Part shown: piece by piece, positions 15,208 to 23,526 of the stretch
Numbering within the stretch: position 1 is the first letter of the stretch
Layout: every line of letters starts with the position of its first letter
NCBI GenBank assembly: GCA_049587715.1
Contig: JBAVEL010000118.1
Coordinates: forward strand, 1-28,191
DNA: 28,191 nt
From: JBAVEL01 sp049587715
GTDB lineage: Bacteria > Bacteroidota > Ignavibacteria > UBA10030 > UBA6906
Reading direction: 5' to 3'
Notes under the pieces: generated by a model
The model's database searches: none
Seen by the model: only the letters and a program-made list of their open reading frames with translations
What the model was told of the DNA's origin: nothing
Position numbers and translations under genes: made by a program

Positions 15208-15236
15208 TTGACAATCCCCTCTTTTTGGGGTACGTT
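15208..15236 (+). promoter_or_regulatory. Promoter of the DUF2085 gene
   Basis: A perfect TTGACA (15208-15213), a 17-base spacer and a poor -10 TACGTT (15231-15236). The predicted start (about 15243-15246) falls at or just before the GTG at 15246, so the transcript may have almost no leader. The weak -10 suggests lower or activator-dependent expression. Confidence 0.5.
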
Positions 15237-15245
15237 GCACGCGCC

Positions 15246-15773
15246 GTGGCGCGTACGACCTCCCGCCTCACATACGCCCTGATCCTCTCGGGAACCCTGC
15301 TCTGGTGCGGCGCCATACTGGCGGCGCCCCTCGCGGCGGCGGACCCCGGGATGGGCGGCAGTGCCTCTTTCCTCCGGGGAGTTTTCCACGCCGTTTGCCA
15401 TCAGGCCCCGTCACGGAGCTTCACCCTGGGCGGGGAGCCGCTGGCCGTCTGCCACCGCTGCACGGCCATCTACTTCTCGTTCCTGGGGGGGGTTCTGGCG
15501 CTTCCGCTTCTCTCCAGGTTCGCCGGGGGTGACAGGGCGCGGCGGCGGCTTGCGCTCGGAGCCGCTCTTCCCATGGCGGCGGACGCGGCTCTCGGCCTGG
15601 CGGGCCTCCACGAGGTGTCCACCGCGACACGCCTCGTCTCGGGCGGCATCTTCGGTTTCTGCATCGCCCTGGTGGTGGTGCCGGGGGCGTGCGCCGCCGC
15701 CGCGGATCTGCTCTCCTGGTTCTCATCCTTCCCACATCCAAAAGGAACCATCCATGCCAGAGAAACCCGGTAA
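15246..15773 (+). CDS. DUF2085 family membrane protein
   Basis: The 175-residue protein carries the DUF2085 signature: CHQ (51-53), RSF (57-59), then CHRC (69-72) followed by TAIYFSFLGG. Hydrophobic segments lie near 10-32, 73-90, 103-120 and 132-152. Function is unknown; the paired Cys/His motifs suggest metal binding, which is inference. The in-frame open frame extends upstream to 15120 but that part would precede the promoter. GTG 15246 is the only plausible start before residue 36, and it has no Shine-Dalgarno, fitting a leaderless message. The gene overlaps the next one by 20 bases, which indicates coupled expression. Confidence 0.85.
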   Translation: MARTTSRLTYALILSGTLLWCGAILAAPLAAADPGMGGSASFLRGVFHAVCHQAPSRSFTLGGEPLAVCHRCTAIYFSFLGGVLALPLLSRFAGGDRARRRLALGAALPMAADAALGLAGLHEVSTATRLVSGGIFGFCIALVVVPGACAAAADLLSWFSSFPHPKGTIHARETR

Positions 15774-16284
15774 GCTGCTTCCGGCGCTCTACGGCGGAAT
15801 CGTCATCGGCGTCATCGCCGGCATTCCCATGCTGAACTTCCTCAACTGCTTCTGCTGCGCGGGGGTGCTCCTGGGAGGGTTTCTGAGCGTGTTCTTCTTC
15901 AGCAGGGACTTCGGACCCGGGATGCCCCCCATGACGAACGGGGATGCCGTCGGTCTGGGCGCACTGGCGGGACTGTTCGGGGCTCTCATCGATGCGGCAA
16001 TCGCCCTCGCGGTGTACTTCGCCTTCGGAAACGTGGCGGGGGAGATGATGTATGACTTCATCGTCGGGCTGTACGACTCGATGGGGATTCTGGACAAGAT
16101 TCCCCCCGATGCCCTGGAGCAGATGGAGCAGATGAAGTACGCGGGCCTCCAGGCCTGGCAACTGCTCATCGGGTTCGTGGTGTATCCCCTTTTCGGCCTG
16201 CTGGGAGGGCTGATCGGGTATGCGGTCTTCAAGCCCAAGACCTCCCGCATGCAGACTCCTGGGGGAGGAGCGGCGGGCGTCTGA
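15754..16284 (+). CDS. Uncharacterised four-helix membrane protein with NCFCC motif
   Basis: The protein has 176 residues and about four membrane segments (near 11-29, 33-50, 66-92 and 134-159). A Cys cluster, NCFCCAG, at 31-37 lies between the first two segments. Between the third and fourth is an acidic, Met-rich soluble stretch (about 97-130, with EQMEQMKYAG). I cannot name the family with confidence; the start, YGGIVIGVIAGIPMLNFLNC, looks like small membrane proteins annotated only as hypothetical. AAGGAA lies 8 bases before the ATG. It begins 20 bases inside the DUF2085 gene in another frame. The two Cys-containing membrane proteins may work together. Confidence 0.7.
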   Translation: MPEKPGKLLPALYGGIVIGVIAGIPMLNFLNCFCCAGVLLGGFLSVFFFSRDFGPGMPPMTNGDAVGLGALAGLFGALIDAAIALAVYFAFGNVAGEMMYDFIVGLYDSMGILDKIPPDALEQMEQMKYAGLQAWQLLIGFVVYPLFGLLGGLIGYAVFKPKTSRMQTPGGGAAGV

Positions 16285-16314
16285 GGGCGGTCGGGCGGAG
16301 GCGGGGGGCGGCGC

Positions 16315-17046
16315 GTGCGCAGGGAGATACACACATGGTGGAGCCCCCGCACGGGGATGGAGATGAGCACCGCCGTGTACGGCCACTGGGGCTTCGCCCT
16401 GCTCCTGTTTCCCACCGCCGGATCCGGCTTCCTGGAGTGCGAGGAACACTCCCTCATCGGGGCGGTGGAGCACTTCATCGAGGCGGGCAGGATGAAGGTG
16501 TTCACCGTGGGGACGCTCAACAACGAGAGCTGGCTGAACGAGGAGGCGGACCCCGCCCGGATGGGGGCCCGCCAGCAGGACTACAACGGCTACCTGGAGG
16601 AGGAGGCGGTCCCCTTCATCGCCCGCATGACAAGCTCCTCCACTCCCGTCATTGCCGCGGGGGCAAGCCTGGGGGGATACCAGGCCGCCAACGCCTTCTT
16701 CCGCCGCCCGGACCTCTTCGGTGGAATGATCGCCATGAGCGGCACATTCGACATGAAGCTCTACACCGGGGGGGCATGCGAGGCCGACTGCTACTGCAAC
16801 AGTCCCGTGGATTTCCTTCCCGACCTGGAGGAGGGCCACAGGCTCCGGCTTCTCCGCTCCCGGGAGCAGATCCACATCCTGGCAGGCCGGGGTCCCCATG
16901 AGTGCCCTGAGCACTCCATCGAGCTGGCGGGAATCCTCTCGGCCAAGGGCATTCCCCACCACCTGGACCTCTGGGGGGAGGATATGCCGCATGACTGGCC
17001 CACCTGGAAAGCCATGCTTCCCCATGTGATCGGAACCCGGCTGTGA
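16315..17046 (+). CDS. Alpha/beta-hydrolase of the putative esterase family
   Basis: The 243-residue protein resembles the esterase-D-like group (PF00756-type) that starts with REIHTWWSPRTGMEM. The nucleophile elbow is GASLGGYQAAN with Ser118, and the C-terminal HDWPTWK motif holds the catalytic His226. The segment MSGTFDMKLYTGG...CYCNSPVDFLPD (141-170) is typical of this group and includes candidate acids. No signal peptide is present, so it is probably cytoplasmic. The natural substrate is unknown. The GTG at 16315 is supported by family similarity from the second residue onward; a GGAGG lies 13 bases upstream. Its stop overlaps the UDG start (GTGA), so the hydrolase and the DNA glycosylase are co-translated. 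Confidence 0.85.
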   Translation: MRREIHTWWSPRTGMEMSTAVYGHWGFALLLFPTAGSGFLECEEHSLIGAVEHFIEAGRMKVFTVGTLNNESWLNEEADPARMGARQQDYNGYLEEEAVPFIARMTSSSTPVIAAGASLGGYQAANAFFRRPDLFGGMIAMSGTFDMKLYTGGACEADCYCNSPVDFLPDLEEGHRLRLLRSREQIHILAGRGPHECPEHSIELAGILSAKGIPHHLDLWGEDMPHDWPTWKAMLPHVIGTRL

Positions 17047-17771
17047 CGGGGGCGCGCCGGGATGCCTGGAGGCGCCTGGAGAGAGAGCTCATCCGGTGCC
17101 GGCGCTGTCCCCGGCTTGCGGCCTGGAGGGAGGAGACGGCCCTCCGCAAGGTCCCCCGCTTCCGCACGGAGGAGTACTGGGGAAAGCCGGTGCCGGGATT
17201 CGGGGACCCGGAGGCCCGCCTTCTGGTGGTGGGACTTGCCCCGGCGGCGCACGGGGCCAACAGGACGGGACGCATGTTCACGGGGGACAGAAGCGGCCAG
17301 TGGCTCTGGCGCGCCCTCCACAAGGCCGGCTTTGCCGACAACCCCGCATCCCTGCACCGGGAGGACGGCCTTCGCGCTCTGGACTGCTTTGTGAGCGCAG
17401 CCCTCCGGTGCGCCCCGCCTGCCAACAAGCCGCTTCATGCGGAGCTGGCGGCCTGCCGGAAGTGGCTTCTGGCCGAGTATTCCCTCCTGGGGAACCTGCG
17501 GGCGGTGGTGGGTCTCGGGCGTGTGGGGTTCGAGGCCGCCTGCGATGCGGCGCGGGCCTCCGGCCTGGCAGACTGGAGCACGAGGCCGCATTTCGGCCAC
17601 GGGCTCTGCCACAGGTGGGAACGGATCACCATCTTCTCCTCCTATCACCCGAGCCAGCAGAATACCTTCACGGGGCGGCTCACCGAGCCGATGCTGGACG
17701 GCGTGTTTGCGGCGGTCCGGAGGGAGATCGGCCGCCGGCGGAGGCGCATCAGTGCGGGAGCCGTATCCTGA
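17043..17771 (+). CDS. Family 5 uracil-DNA glycosylase (UDGb)
   Basis: The 242-residue enzyme removes uracil, and in family members also hypoxanthine, from DNA to start base-excision repair. Motif A is GLAPAAHGANRTG (64-76), which lacks the polar water-activating residue of other UDG families and is diagnostic of family 5. The second motif is HPSQQNTFTGR (202-212). Four cysteines, Cys19, Cys22, Cys123 and Cys138, fit the 4Fe-4S cluster of this family. The start is the GTG at 17043 overlapping the esterase stop by 4 bases. The basic tail RRRRR (231-235) may aid DNA binding. Its last 23 bases overlap the 3' end of the convergent histidine kinase gene, so the two messages are complementary there. 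Confidence 0.93.
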   Translation: MTGARRDAWRRLERELIRCRRCPRLAAWREETALRKVPRFRTEEYWGKPVPGFGDPEARLLVVGLAPAAHGANRTGRMFTGDRSGQWLWRALHKAGFADNPASLHREDGLRALDCFVSAALRCAPPANKPLHAELAACRKWLLAEYSLLGNLRAVVGLGRVGFEAACDAARASGLADWSTRPHFGHGLCHRWERITIFSSYHPSQQNTFTGRLTEPMLDGVFAAVRREIGRRRRRISAGAVS

Positions 17772-18960
17772 AGGTGGTGCCCGCGCCGGGCCCGCTCCGG
17801 TGGACGGCGAGGCGGCCCCGGTGGTACTCCTGGATGATGCGGCGGGAAAGACTGAGTCCCAGACCCCAACCCCTCTTCTTGGTGCTGAAGCCGGGGCGGA
17901 AGATCTCCCGGTGCAGCTTCGGATCGATCCCGCGGCCGGTGTCGCTGATGTCGATGACGGTGTGCCCCTTGCTCCGTCCCAGGGCGAAGCCGATCCTTCC
18001 GGAAGGACCTTCCATGGCGTCCAGGGCGTTCTTCATGATGTTCTCAATGACCCACTCGAAGAGCTCCCGGTTGATGCGGGCGGGAAAAATCCCCGGGGTT
18101 TCCATGACGAGCTCCACGGTTCTTCCGGAGCGGGGGAGGCGGCGCTCCATGTAGCGCATGACGCCCCGGATCACCTGGGCCAGATCCTCCTCCCGCAGGT
18201 CGGGCACGGAGCCGATCTTGGAGAAGCGGGCGGCCACCTTGTTGAGACGGTCCAGGTCCTGCTCCATCTCGGCGGCGGTCTGGAGAACCTGCTCGTTTCC
18301 CGCGGCATGGGTCTTGACAAGCTCCATCCATCCCATCATGCTGGAGAGGGGGGTCCCGAGCTGGTGGGCCGTTTCCCTGGCCATTCCCACCCAGATGCTG
18401 CTCTGCTCGCTCTGCTTGATGTAGCTGAACCCCAGGTACCCGATCAGGATGAAGAGCCCGGCAAGGGAAATCTCCACCCACGGAACCCACCGGAGCTGGC
18501 GGACAAGGTCCGATTCCCCGTAGTGGGCGTAGTTCAGCACCACTGAATCCCCCAGGCTGACGCGGATGGGCGTATTCCGTTCATCCAGCCGGGAGATGAT
18601 GTCGCGCAGGACGGCCTCCTGCCCGGCGTCGGTGAGCGTGGTGTCCAGGTCGATGTTGCGGACGTAGGCGCGAAAGGGCCGGAGGGGGTTATTCCCGGGG
18701 TCCGTCAGCACCAGGGGGAAGTCTATGGAGCGGATGATCTCGTCGAAGATGAAGCTGATGTCGCCGCCCGCGGGCCTGTCGCTGGCCAGGTATTCGAGGG
18801 AGCGGACATAGAGATCCACCACCTGGCGCTGCTCTTCCAGAAGGCGATCCACGATCCGCTGGGAATAGAGCAGGATGCCCACCACCAGGGCGAAGGCGGC
18901 CGCCAGAAGCACGAGCTTGAATGTGGCGGCGGACCGTGCGGGAAGCCGTGCGGGCGCCAT
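17749..18960 (-). CDS. Membrane sensor histidine kinase, orphan
   Basis: The 403-residue kinase has a membrane segment at about 14-33, an extracytoplasmic sensor region of about 125 residues (34-159), a second membrane segment at about 160-181 and a cytoplasmic kinase core. The phosphoacceptor is His199 in MARETAHQLGTPLSSMMGW, a variant common in FCB-group kinases. The N box is at about 303-314 (VIENIMKNALDA), the G1 box DTGRGID at 340-346, the F box near 354-361 and the G2 box GWGLGLS at 364-370. A GGAGG lies 7 bases before the ATG. No response regulator is adjacent, so its partner is elsewhere. It is the last gene after purA (18 bases apart). The sensed signal is unknown. Confidence 0.93.
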   Translation of the reverse strand: MAPARLPARSAATFKLVLLAAAFALVVGILLYSQRIVDRLLEEQRQVVDLYVRSLEYLASDRPAGGDISFIFDEIIRSIDFPLVLTDPGNNPLRPFRAYVRNIDLDTTLTDAGQEAVLRDIISRLDERNTPIRVSLGDSVVLNYAHYGESDLVRQLRWVPWVEISLAGLFILIGYLGFSYIKQSEQSSIWVGMARETAHQLGTPLSSMMGWMELVKTHAAGNEQVLQTAAEMEQDLDRLNKVAARFSKIGSVPDLREEDLAQVIRGVMRYMERRLPRSGRTVELVMETPGIFPARINRELFEWVIENIMKNALDAMEGPSGRIGFALGRSKGHTVIDISDTGRGIDPKLHREIFRPGFSTKKRGWGLGLSLSRRIIQEYHRGRLAVHRSGPGAGTTFRIRLPH

Positions 18961-18978
18961 CAGGGAACCTCCGTGGGA

Positions 18979-20250
18979 TCAGGAAGGAACAACGGTCTGC
19001 TCCCGGCCCGGCCCCACCGAAACGAGGGCCAGCCGTGTGCCGGTGAGCTCCGCCAGGCCCTCGGCGTAGCGCCGGGCGGCGGCGGGCAGGTCCCCATACC
19101 GGGTCATGCCCCCCGTGGGAGCACACCAGCCCTCGAAGGTCCGGTAGCGGGGAACGGCCCCCGGGGGGGCGGGCGATCGCCAGGGGAAGGTCCCGGAGTC
19201 CTTCTCCTCCCCTTCATATCCGGTGCACACGGGGATCTCCTTCATGCCGTCCAGAACGTCCAGCTTGGTGAGGGCAATGGCGGAGATGCCGCTCACCCGG
19301 ACGGCATGGCGCACCGCGGCCGCATCGAACCATCCGCAGCGTCGGGGCCGTCCCGTGGTGGCCCCGAATTCCCCTCCTGTCCTCCGGAGCTCCTCCGCCT
19401 GTGAGGGAGGAAGCTCGGTGGGGAAGGGGCCCTCCCCCACCCGGGTGGAGTAGGCCTTCACCACCCCCAGCACTTCCCGGATCGCCGTCGGAGGGATGCC
19501 CAGCCCGGTGCAGGCCCCGCCGGATGCGGTGCTGGAGGAGGTGACATAGGGGTACGTTCCGTGGTCCAGGTCCAGCAGTGCTCCCTGCGCTCCTTCGGCG
19601 ATGATCTTCCGGTCCTGGCCGAGAGCCCGGTGCAGAAAGAGGGCGGTGTCGGCCACGAAGGGTTCCAGCAGGGGGCGAAGCTCGAGGCAGCGGGCGAGGA
19701 GGGCGCCGGCATCCAGAGGGGGCTCGCCGTAGAGAGCGGCCAGGAGGAGGTTCTTCTCCGCCACGGCACTCCGGAGCTTCCTCTCCAGGAGATCCGCATC
19801 CAGAAGGTCCGCCACGCGCAGGCCCGTCCGGGCCGCCTTGTCCATGTAGGCGGGGCCGATGCCCCTTCCCGTGGTGCCGATGCGCCCGGGGGTCCGCTCC
19901 CGCGCCGCATCCAGCATCCGGTGGTACGGGAGAATCAGGTGGGCGCTTCCGCTTATGAGGAGACGGCCCTCGGGGGGCACGCCCGCCCTCCGGAGGGTGT
20001 CCATCTCCTCCAGGAGCGCCTCCGGGTCGAGGACCACGCCGGTGCCGATGATGCAGGTGCAGCGGGGGTGGAAGATGCCCGAGGGAATGAGATGGAGGAC
20101 GTGTGCGGAAGTGCCGATGCGAACGGTATGGCCGGCGTTGGCTCCCCCCCCATAGCGCGCCACCACATCGGCGTTCCCGGCCAGGAGGTCCACCACCTTC
20201 CCCTTTCCCTCGTCGCCCCACTGGGCGCCGACGATCACCTGCACGGCCAT
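18979..20250 (-). CDS. purA: Adenylosuccinate synthetase
   Basis: PurA joins IMP and aspartate using GTP, the first committed step from IMP to AMP. The 423-residue protein has the N-terminal GAQWGDEGKGK with catalytic Asp13 and the GHTVRIG motif with catalytic His41, at the same positions as in E. coli from memory. Further conserved parts are GTTGRGIGPAYMDK, the STRVGEGPFPTE segment and GRPRRCGWFD near the GTP/IMP site. The sequence is full length. The ATG has only a G-rich upstream region and no clear GGAGG, so it may rely on coupling to the STAS gene 25 bases upstream. Confidence 0.97.
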   Translation of the reverse strand: MAVQVIVGAQWGDEGKGKVVDLLAGNADVVARYGGGANAGHTVRIGTSAHVLHLIPSGIFHPRCTCIIGTGVVLDPEALLEEMDTLRRAGVPPEGRLLISGSAHLILPYHRMLDAARERTPGRIGTTGRGIGPAYMDKAARTGLRVADLLDADLLERKLRSAVAEKNLLLAALYGEPPLDAGALLARCLELRPLLEPFVADTALFLHRALGQDRKIIAEGAQGALLDLDHGTYPYVTSSSTASGGACTGLGIPPTAIREVLGVVKAYSTRVGEGPFPTELPPSQAEELRRTGGEFGATTGRPRRCGWFDAAAVRHAVRVSGISAIALTKLDVLDGMKEIPVCTGYEGEEKDSGTFPWRSPAPPGAVPRYRTFEGWCAPTGGMTRYGDLPAAARRYAEGLAELTGTRLALVSVGPGREQTVVPS

Positions 20251-20275
20251 CTGCGGAGGATCCCCGTCAGGGGGG

Positions 20276-20617
20276 TCAGGTCCTGAGGGCGGAGGCGGCC
20301 GCGGCCACCGAGTCGTAGAGGCGGAAGAGGCCTCCCAGGCGTGTGACGGTAATGACCGTGGCGAGCTTCTCCGACGCGTTGGCGACGGCCAGGTCGCCCC
20401 CCGCCGAGCGGACGGCGTTGAGGGCCCCGATCATCATGGCAAGGCCCGAGCTGTTCATGAACTCCACCCGGGCCGCGTCCAGGACGATCTGGTTCTTTCC
20501 CGCTTCCAGGAGCTCGTCCACCTTCTTCCGGAGCCGCCCCGCATCCGGGCCGCCCAGAAGATTCCCATCCAGTGCGAGGATCGTGACGCCGGATCGCTGC
20601 GAAACCCTGAAGTTCAT
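20276..20617 (-). CDS. STAS-domain anti-sigma factor antagonist-like protein
   Basis: The 113-residue single STAS domain begins MNFRVSQRSGVTILALDGNLLGG and contains VEFMNSSGLAMMIGALNAVRSAGG (51-74). In SpoIIAA/RsbV-type proteins the equivalent loop reads DSSGL and the first Ser is phosphorylated by an anti-sigma kinase. Here Ser56 holds that place, preceded by Asn55 instead of the usual Asp. It may be a partner-switch protein or a signalling scaffold. No anti-sigma kinase or PP2C phosphatase gene is nearby. GGGAGGAA places the start at 20617 and excludes the longer frame to 20752, which is antisense-free but overlaps secF. It sits between secF and purA in the minus-strand operon. Confidence 0.87.
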   Translation of the reverse strand: MNFRVSQRSGVTILALDGNLLGGPDAGRLRKKVDELLEAGKNQIVLDAARVEFMNSSGLAMMIGALNAVRSAGGDLAVANASEKLATVITVTRLGGLFRLYDSVAAAASALRT

Positions 20618-20620
20618 GGC

Positions 20621-20628
20621 TTCCTCCC
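20621..20628 (-). promoter_or_regulatory. Ribosome binding site deciding the STAS gene start
   Basis: On the minus strand GGGAGGAA precedes the ATG at 20617, with GGAGG 5 bases away. It supports the 113-residue product over the 158-residue frame that runs into secF. Confidence 0.7.
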
Positions 20629-20639
20629 GGCCGACGGCC

Positions 20640-21566
20640 TTATTTGATGAGGCGCGCCCCGCGCTGTGAGCGCTCCGACCATTCCACAACCACCGCGCTG
20701 GCGATGTAGATGGAGGAGTAGGTTCCGGTGATGATGCCGATGGTGAGCGCAAAGGCGAAGCCCCGGTTGACCTCCCCTCCGAACACCAGGAGCACCATCA
20801 GAACGATGAAAATGGTGCCCGAGGTGATGATGGTGCGGCTGAGGGTCTCGTTGATGCTCTTGTTGATGAGCTCGATGGTCCCCATGCTCCGGAAGATCTT
20901 CTGGTTTTCCCGGATGCGGTCGAAGATCACCACGGTGTCATTGATGGAGAGGCCCACGAGGGTGAGGAACGCGGCAATCATGTTCTGGGAGATCTCCAGG
21001 TTCAGCTCCTGGGTGAGCCCCGTGGCAATGGAGATGATGCCGAGGGTGATGAGGACGTCGTGGAACAGGGCGGCCACCGCCCCGAGGCCGTAGATGAACT
21101 TGAACCGGAAGGCCACATAGAGGCCGATGGCCAGGAGGGAGGCCACCACCGCGTACAGTGCGTCGCGGCGGAGCTCCGCCCCGATCTTGGGCCCGATCTT
21201 GTCTTCCTTCAGGACCGTGAAGGGGTTCCCCGAGAAACCGGCCGCCAGACCGTCGCGGATGCGGTCTCCCACCACCGTGCCGGCCGCCTGCTCGGAGGTC
21301 CGGATCAGGATGTCCCGGGGATTGCCGAAGGTCTTGATTTCCGCCCGCCCGAGCCCGATCCCGTCCATGGCGGAGCGCACCTGGCCGATTTCCACCGGAC
21401 GCTCAAAACCCACCACCAGCTCGGTGCCCCCCAGGAAATCGATCCCCAGCTCCACACCCCGGAAGGCAAGGGAGACCAGCCCCGCCAGGATGAGGGTCCC
21501 GGAGATTGTGTACCAGGTCTTCCGTTTTCCCATGAAGTCGATGTTGGTCTTTCCGAACAGTCGCAT
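20640..21566 (-). CDS. secF: Protein translocase subunit SecF
   Basis: SecF partners SecD in the inner membrane and uses the proton gradient to aid late steps of Sec export. The 308-residue protein has a first membrane segment (about 17-36), the GIDFLGGTELVV motif at the start of the periplasmic region (41-52), and five further membrane segments after about residue 130. Typical SecF sequences are GLSINDTVVIFDRIREN and the INETLSRTIITSGT stretch. AGGAG lies 9 bases before the ATG. secD ends 46 bases upstream. Confidence 0.96.
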   Translation of the reverse strand: MRLFGKTNIDFMGKRKTWYTISGTLILAGLVSLAFRGVELGIDFLGGTELVVGFERPVEIGQVRSAMDGIGLGRAEIKTFGNPRDILIRTSEQAAGTVVGDRIRDGLAAGFSGNPFTVLKEDKIGPKIGAELRRDALYAVVASLLAIGLYVAFRFKFIYGLGAVAALFHDVLITLGIISIATGLTQELNLEISQNMIAAFLTLVGLSINDTVVIFDRIRENQKIFRSMGTIELINKSINETLSRTIITSGTIFIVLMVLLVFGGEVNRGFAFALTIGIITGTYSSIYIASAVVVEWSERSQRGARLIK

Positions 21567-21612
21567 GGAGCGAATCTCCTGATGGTTGCACGCAGGCGCG
21601 CGAGGCGGCTCC

Positions 21613-23457
21613 TCAGCCGAAGCTCACGGCCCCCGGGTTCTTCTCGGTGATGATGTTGAAGATGACCCGGGTGATGAAAATGGCGCTGAACATGCTGGCC
21701 ACGATGCCGATCATGAGCGTGAGGGCGAAGCCCTGCACCGGGCCGCTCCCGAACTGGTAGAGGATGATGCCCGTGATGAAGGTGGTCAGGTTGGAGTCGA
21801 AGATGGCGGTCCAGGCCTTCTGGTATCCGCCGTCGATGGCCGCGCGCACGGTCTTCCCTCCGGCCAGCTCCTCCCGGACCCGCTCAAAGATGAGCACGTT
21901 GGCATCCACGGCCACCGCCAGGGTGAGGATGATGCCCGCGATGCCGGGGAGCGTGAGGGTGCCCTGGAAGCCGGCCAGCACCGCCAGGATGAAGAGCACG
22001 CAGAATACCAGAGCCCCGTCGGCCACGAAGCCGCTCGATCTGTAGTAGAGGGCCATGAAGAGGACCGTCAGGACTGTGGCCAGCACGGAGGAGATGATGC
22101 CGTTCCGGATGGAGTCCTCCCCCAGGGAGGGTCCGACGGACCGCTGCTCGATGATCTCCACCGGGGCGGGGAGGGCGCCGGCCTTGAGGACGATCTCCAG
22201 CAGCCGGGCCTCCTCGATGCTCTCCATGCCCTCGATCTGCGAGTTGCCCCCGATGATCTTGGTCCGCACCACGGGGGCGGAGAACACCCCGTTGTCCATG
22301 ACGATGGCGATGCGCTTGTTCACGTTGGCGCCGGTAATGCGCGCCCACTCCCGGGCCCCCTCGCTGTTCATCTCCATGGAAACGATGGGCTGATTGAAGC
22401 CGGGGTCGATGTTGGCGCGGGCGCTCACCACCACCCCTCCCGTAAGCTCGGCGGTGGACTTGACGGCGTAGAGCGTGTGGATGCGCGCACCCTCGCCTCC
22501 CTGCCGCGTCTTGGCGCTCCAGAGGAACTGCATGTCCCTCGGGATAAGCCGCCGCACATCCTCGCGCTCCAGCAGCCGCCGGACCTTCTCCCGGTTCTCA
22601 TCCAGCACGAAGGCCTCCCCGGGGGCATTCTGCGGGTCGATGATGGCGATGCCGAAGAAGGGGTGCTTGCGGGCGAACTCCTCGCGGGTGAGCTCCCCCT
22701 CGGGGGTGGCGATGCGGCCCGTGTCGGCGGCGGCCCGGGCCGTGTCGGATGTGTCCGTGCCCGCGGTGCCCGCCAGCATCTTGTCGATGGCGTCCATGAC
22801 CCGGTAGGTCTGCTCGGGCTCCTTCAGGAGCTTGAACTCCAGAAGGGCCGTGCCCTGGAGCAACTGGCGCACCTCGGCCTCGTTGGTCACCCCGGGGAGC
22901 TCCACGATGATGCGGGATCCCCCCAGTTTCTGAATCGAGGGCTCCGAGACGCCGTACTGGTCCACCCGGTTCCGGACGATCTCCATGCCGCGGTCGATTG
23001 CCTTGACGGATTCGTCCTCCAGGAAAGCGGCCACCTCGTCATCGGTGGCCCGCAGGGTCATGTAGTAGCGGCTCATCCGGATCTGCCGCTCCTCAAAGCG
23101 CCTCCGCAGGATCGTCACGGGGCTCTCCTCGGAGGTCTGGGCCTCGGCGCGCACGCGGCGCATGATCTCTTCGAACGCTTCGTCCTTGTTGCGGGCCAAA
23201 TCCTCCAGGAGCTTCAGGACGTTCACCTCCAGCACCACGCGCATGCCTCCCTGCAGGTCCAGTCCCAGCTTGATCCGGCGCAGGCGGGCATCCCGGATGG
23301 CCGTTTCGTTCTGCTCCACGTAGCTGAGGCTGTCTTCGCCCGCCAGGCCGCGCAGGGTGCGCGTGAAGCCGTAGTCCCTGTATGTGGGCCAGAGGAAATA
23401 GAGGGAGAGCAGCACCGCAATCACAATGAGGATGAGCCGGTTTCTGTTCTTGCGCAC
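21613..23457 (-). CDS. secD: Protein translocase subunit SecD
   Basis: The 614-residue protein has one N-terminal membrane segment (about 8-23), a long periplasmic region with GLDLQGGMRVVLEV near its start, and a C-terminal bundle of five membrane segments. The conserved polar motif in the bundle is FDSNLTTFITGIIL with Asp554, equivalent to the proton-path Asp of SecD. A linker of about 20 residues rich in Thr, Asp and Ala (about 232-252) in the periplasmic part looks like low-complexity insertion. The start is the GTG at 23457, with GGAGG 7 bases upstream and a strong promoter at 23527-23555. yajC, often found before secD, is absent; the divergent gene is a PPIase instead. Confidence 0.96.
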   Translation of the reverse strand: MRKNRNRLILIVIAVLLSLYFLWPTYRDYGFTRTLRGLAGEDSLSYVEQNETAIRDARLRRIKLGLDLQGGMRVVLEVNVLKLLEDLARNKDEAFEEIMRRVRAEAQTSEESPVTILRRRFEERQIRMSRYYMTLRATDDEVAAFLEDESVKAIDRGMEIVRNRVDQYGVSEPSIQKLGGSRIIVELPGVTNEAEVRQLLQGTALLEFKLLKEPEQTYRVMDAIDKMLAGTAGTDTSDTARAAADTGRIATPEGELTREEFARKHPFFGIAIIDPQNAPGEAFVLDENREKVRRLLEREDVRRLIPRDMQFLWSAKTRQGGEGARIHTLYAVKSTAELTGGVVVSARANIDPGFNQPIVSMEMNSEGAREWARITGANVNKRIAIVMDNGVFSAPVVRTKIIGGNSQIEGMESIEEARLLEIVLKAGALPAPVEIIEQRSVGPSLGEDSIRNGIISSVLATVLTVLFMALYYRSSGFVADGALVFCVLFILAVLAGFQGTLTLPGIAGIILTLAVAVDANVLIFERVREELAGGKTVRAAIDGGYQKAWTAIFDSNLTTFITGIILYQFGSGPVQGFALTLMIGIVASMFSAIFITRVIFNIITEKNPGAVSFG

Positions 23458-23526
23458 GGGAAAACCTCCGGGGTCCGAAACGTGTCGGGATTAAGGGGAG
23501 ACGGGGAACTCGGTTCTGAGCCAACA

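Noticed and set aside
15216..15230. CCCC-TCTTTTT-GGGG element between the -35 and -10 of the DUF2085 promoter
   Set aside because: The stem is only 4 bp and the T run is in the loop; it looks like ordinary spacer, not a terminator or operator.
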